Shown here: in pieces, positions 4,831 to 6,015 of the stretch | Layout: every line of letters begins with the position of its first letter | Position numbering within the stretch: the first letter of the stretch is position 1 | DNA from: an uncultured Methylocystaceae bacterium | GTDB taxonomy: Bacteria; Pseudomonadota; Alphaproteobacteria; Rhizobiales; Beijerinckiaceae | Direction of reading: 5' to 3' | Assembly (NCBI GenBank): GCA_945956975.1 | Contig: CAMFKC010000172.1 | Span: forward strand, 1 to 6,015 | DNA length: 6,015 bases | Position numbers and translations under genes: made by a program | Notes under the pieces: model-generated | Told to the model about the DNA's origin: nothing | The model's database searches: none | What the model saw: only the letters and a program-made list of their open reading frames with translations

Positions 4831-5816
4831 GCAGCGGCGGCGTGCGTGACGACCATGTTCGCCATGCGCCGCGTGATGATGGCTTCCGCGTCGGCGACGA
4901 TGCGGTCGACGAGTTCCTTCACCGTGGGAATGTCGTGGATCAAGCCCTGCACCATGCCGGCCGACCAGATGCCGGCGTTGACGTCGCCGCTCTCCAGTCC
5001 CGCGCGGCCCCGCACGCCTGCGACGAGATGCTTCACGTCCTCGAAGGCTGCGCCGCGCTTCTCGGCCGCCACCACTTCCATGCTGACCGCGTTCTTCGCG
5101 ACGCGCGCGGTATTGTGCATGGTGCGGAAGATCAGCTCCGTCGCGCGCTCGTCGTTCGCCACCATCTGCTGCTTGAAGGCCTCATGGATCGGCGCTTCCT
5201 TGGTCGCGCAGAAGCGCGTGCCCATGTTGACGCCGTCGGCGCCGAGCGCCAGCGCCGCCGCCAACCCGCGCCCGTCGCCGAAGCCGCCGGACGCGATCAT
5301 CGGGATGGTGATCTTGTCCGCCGCGCAGGGGATGAGGATGAGGCCGGGAATGTCGTCCTCGCCCGGATGGCCCGCGCATTCGAACCCGTCGATCGAGATC
5401 GCGTCCACGCCCATGCGCTGCGCGGAAGCCGCATGCCGGACCGCAGTGCATTTGTGGATGACCTTCACGCCGTTCTTCTTGAAATCGTCGACGTGCTCCT
5501 GCGGCTTGTAGCCGGCCGTCTCGACGATCTTCACGCCGCCCTCGATGATCGCGCGGCGATATTCGGCATAGGGCGGCGGATTGATGGAGGGCAGGATTGT
5601 GAGGTTCACGCCGAACGGCTTGTCCGTCATTTCCCGGCAGCGCTTGATCTCCTTCAGGAGATCGTCGGGCGTCGGCTGCGTCAGCGCAGTGATGAAGCCG
5701 AGCGCGCCGGCGTTCGCCACGGCGGCGACGAGTTCAGCGCGCCCCACCCACTGCATGCCGCCCTGCACGATCGGATGCTGCACGCCGAACATTTCGGTGA
5801 AACGGGTCTTGAGCAT
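4824..5816 (-). CDS. Nitronate monooxygenase-like FMN flavoprotein (2-nitropropane dioxygenase family)
   Basis: A 330 aa TIM-barrel FMN enzyme of the NMO/NPD family (COG2070), which includes nitronate monooxygenases (oxidising alkyl nitronates such as propionate 3-nitronate) and FabK-like enoyl reductases. Motifs: HPIVQGGMQWVGRAELVAAVANAGALG (14-40) with the flavin-binding GGMQ, PFGVNLTIL (67-75), GVKVIHKC (116-123), DGFECAGHPGEDD (143-155) with His150 where class I NMOs have their catalytic base (AGGH), ASGGFGDGRG (175-184) and GADGVNMGTRF (192-202) for FMN phosphate. CAGH instead of AGGH marks a sub-branch, so the natural substrate is uncertain. Start: ATG 5816 is chosen because GAGG (5825-5822) precedes it and the family fold starts there; an in-frame ATG at 5927 would add 37 residues translated from a repeat element and is rejected. 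First gene of a two-gene operon with the MDR reductase. Confidence 0.92.
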   Translation of the reverse strand: MLKTRFTEMFGVQHPIVQGGMQWVGRAELVAAVANAGALGFITALTQPTPDDLLKEIKRCREMTDKPFGVNLTILPSINPPPYAEYRRAIIEGGVKIVETAGYKPQEHVDDFKKNGVKVIHKCTAVRHAASAQRMGVDAISIDGFECAGHPGEDDIPGLILIPCAADKITIPMIASGGFGDGRGLAAALALGADGVNMGTRFCATKEAPIHEAFKQQMVANDERATELIFRTMHNTARVAKNAVSMEVVAAEKRGAAFEDVKHLVAGVRGRAGLESGDVNAGIWSAGMVQGLIHDIPTVKELVDRIVADAEAIITRRMANMVVTHAAAAE

Positions 5817-5859
5817 GTTTTCCTCGCTTTGTCGTTCGTCGTTTCTTCGTCGTTGTCTC
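5817..5859 (-). promoter_or_regulatory. Leader of the NMO-like gene: Shine-Dalgarno and 9 bp direct repeat
   Basis: On the minus strand GAGGA (5825-5821) lies 4 nt before the ATG at 5816 and fixes the start. Just upstream, the plus-strand 9-mer TTCGTCGTT is repeated at 5835-5843 and 5846-5854, with an 11 bp period, and a further partial copy adjoins it. No clear promoter boxes are seen, so transcription may begin beyond or within the REP-like element at 5860-5908. Confidence 0.5.
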
Positions 5860-5908
5860 CTTCTCCCCGCGAGCGGGGAGAAGGTGGCGCGAAGCGCCGG
5901 ATGAGGGG
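5860..5908. repeat. Second REP-like element: paired hairpins
   Basis: A near-perfect hairpin has arms CTTCTCCCCGC (5860-5870) and GCGGGGAGAAG (5873-5883). A smaller hairpin GGCGC-GAA-GCGCC (5886-5898) follows, then GGATGAGGGG (5899-5908). Read on the minus strand it gives the CCCTCATCCGGCGCTTCGCG...CTTCTCCCCGC pattern that I recognise as a dispersed repeat in Hyphomicrobiales and other alphaproteobacteria. It belongs to a different repeat type from the one at 3708-3803. It lies upstream of the NMO-like gene; its translation in the gene's frame (PHPALRATFSP) is a known source of false N-terminal extensions. Confidence 0.75.
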
Positions 5909-5936
5909 CCAAAGGACCGGTATGCACACCAGTCGT

Positions 5937-6015
<79 letters not shown>

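Noticed and set aside
3839..4849. 336-codon plus-strand open frame opposite the MDR gene
   Set aside because: Arg/His/Ala-rich shadow of the MDR gene with no domain; the minus-strand frame has full MDR motifs.
5817..5927. Longer NMO-like protein starting at the ATG at 5927
   Set aside because: The added residues are a translation of the REP-like repeat; the Shine-Dalgarno and family N-terminus both support 5816.

Overview
The window suggests a high-GC alphaproteobacterium, most likely Hyphomicrobiales (Rhizobiales) or a near relative. The evidence is strong GC bias at third codon positions, alphaproteobacterial-looking AroE, CobU/CobP and DUF1636 proteins, and two intergenic palindromic (REP-like) elements of kinds common in that class. 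The lineage is an inference from protein style and repeats, not from a marker gene. The last ~80 bases are pure G/C ending in a run of 48 G, which looks like a sequencing or assembly artefact at a contig end.

Layout. (1) 1-450, minus: the N-terminal five sixths of cobU/cobP, a cobalamin (B12) nucleotide-loop assembly enzyme, running off the left edge. (2) 564-926, plus: a small four-cysteine DUF1636 protein, divergent from cobU across a ~113 bp gap. (3) 938-1777, minus: aroE, shikimate dehydrogenase, convergent with DUF1636 with only 11 bp between the stops. (4) 1878-2315 and 2346-3698, plus: a MarR-family regulator followed 30 bp later by a MATE efflux transporter, a likely self-regulated efflux operon. 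The aroE/marR divergent gap holds a 16 bp perfect palindrome over the aroE start and a 12 bp palindrome inside a plausible marR promoter. (5) 3708-3803: a REP-like inverted-repeat element between the convergent ends of the MATE gene and the next operon. (6) 5816 down to 3812, minus: a nitronate monooxygenase-like flavoprotein and a zinc-free MDR oxidoreductase, separated by 4 nt and probably translationally coupled. (7) 5860-5908: a second, different REP-like hairpin pair upstream of that operon. (8) 5937-6015: G/C-only low-complexity tail.

How the genes relate. There are three functional neighbourhoods: cobalamin metabolism (cobU with the uncharacterised DUF1636 protein), aromatic amino acid biosynthesis (aroE), and accessory redox/efflux functions (marR-MATE; NMO-MDR). 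No phage, transposase, CRISPR, tRNA or rRNA signal was recognised. I see no clear novel multi-gene system. The best leads are the DUF1636 protein as a possible cobalamin-linked iron-sulfur protein and the palindromes in the aroE/marR intergenic region.
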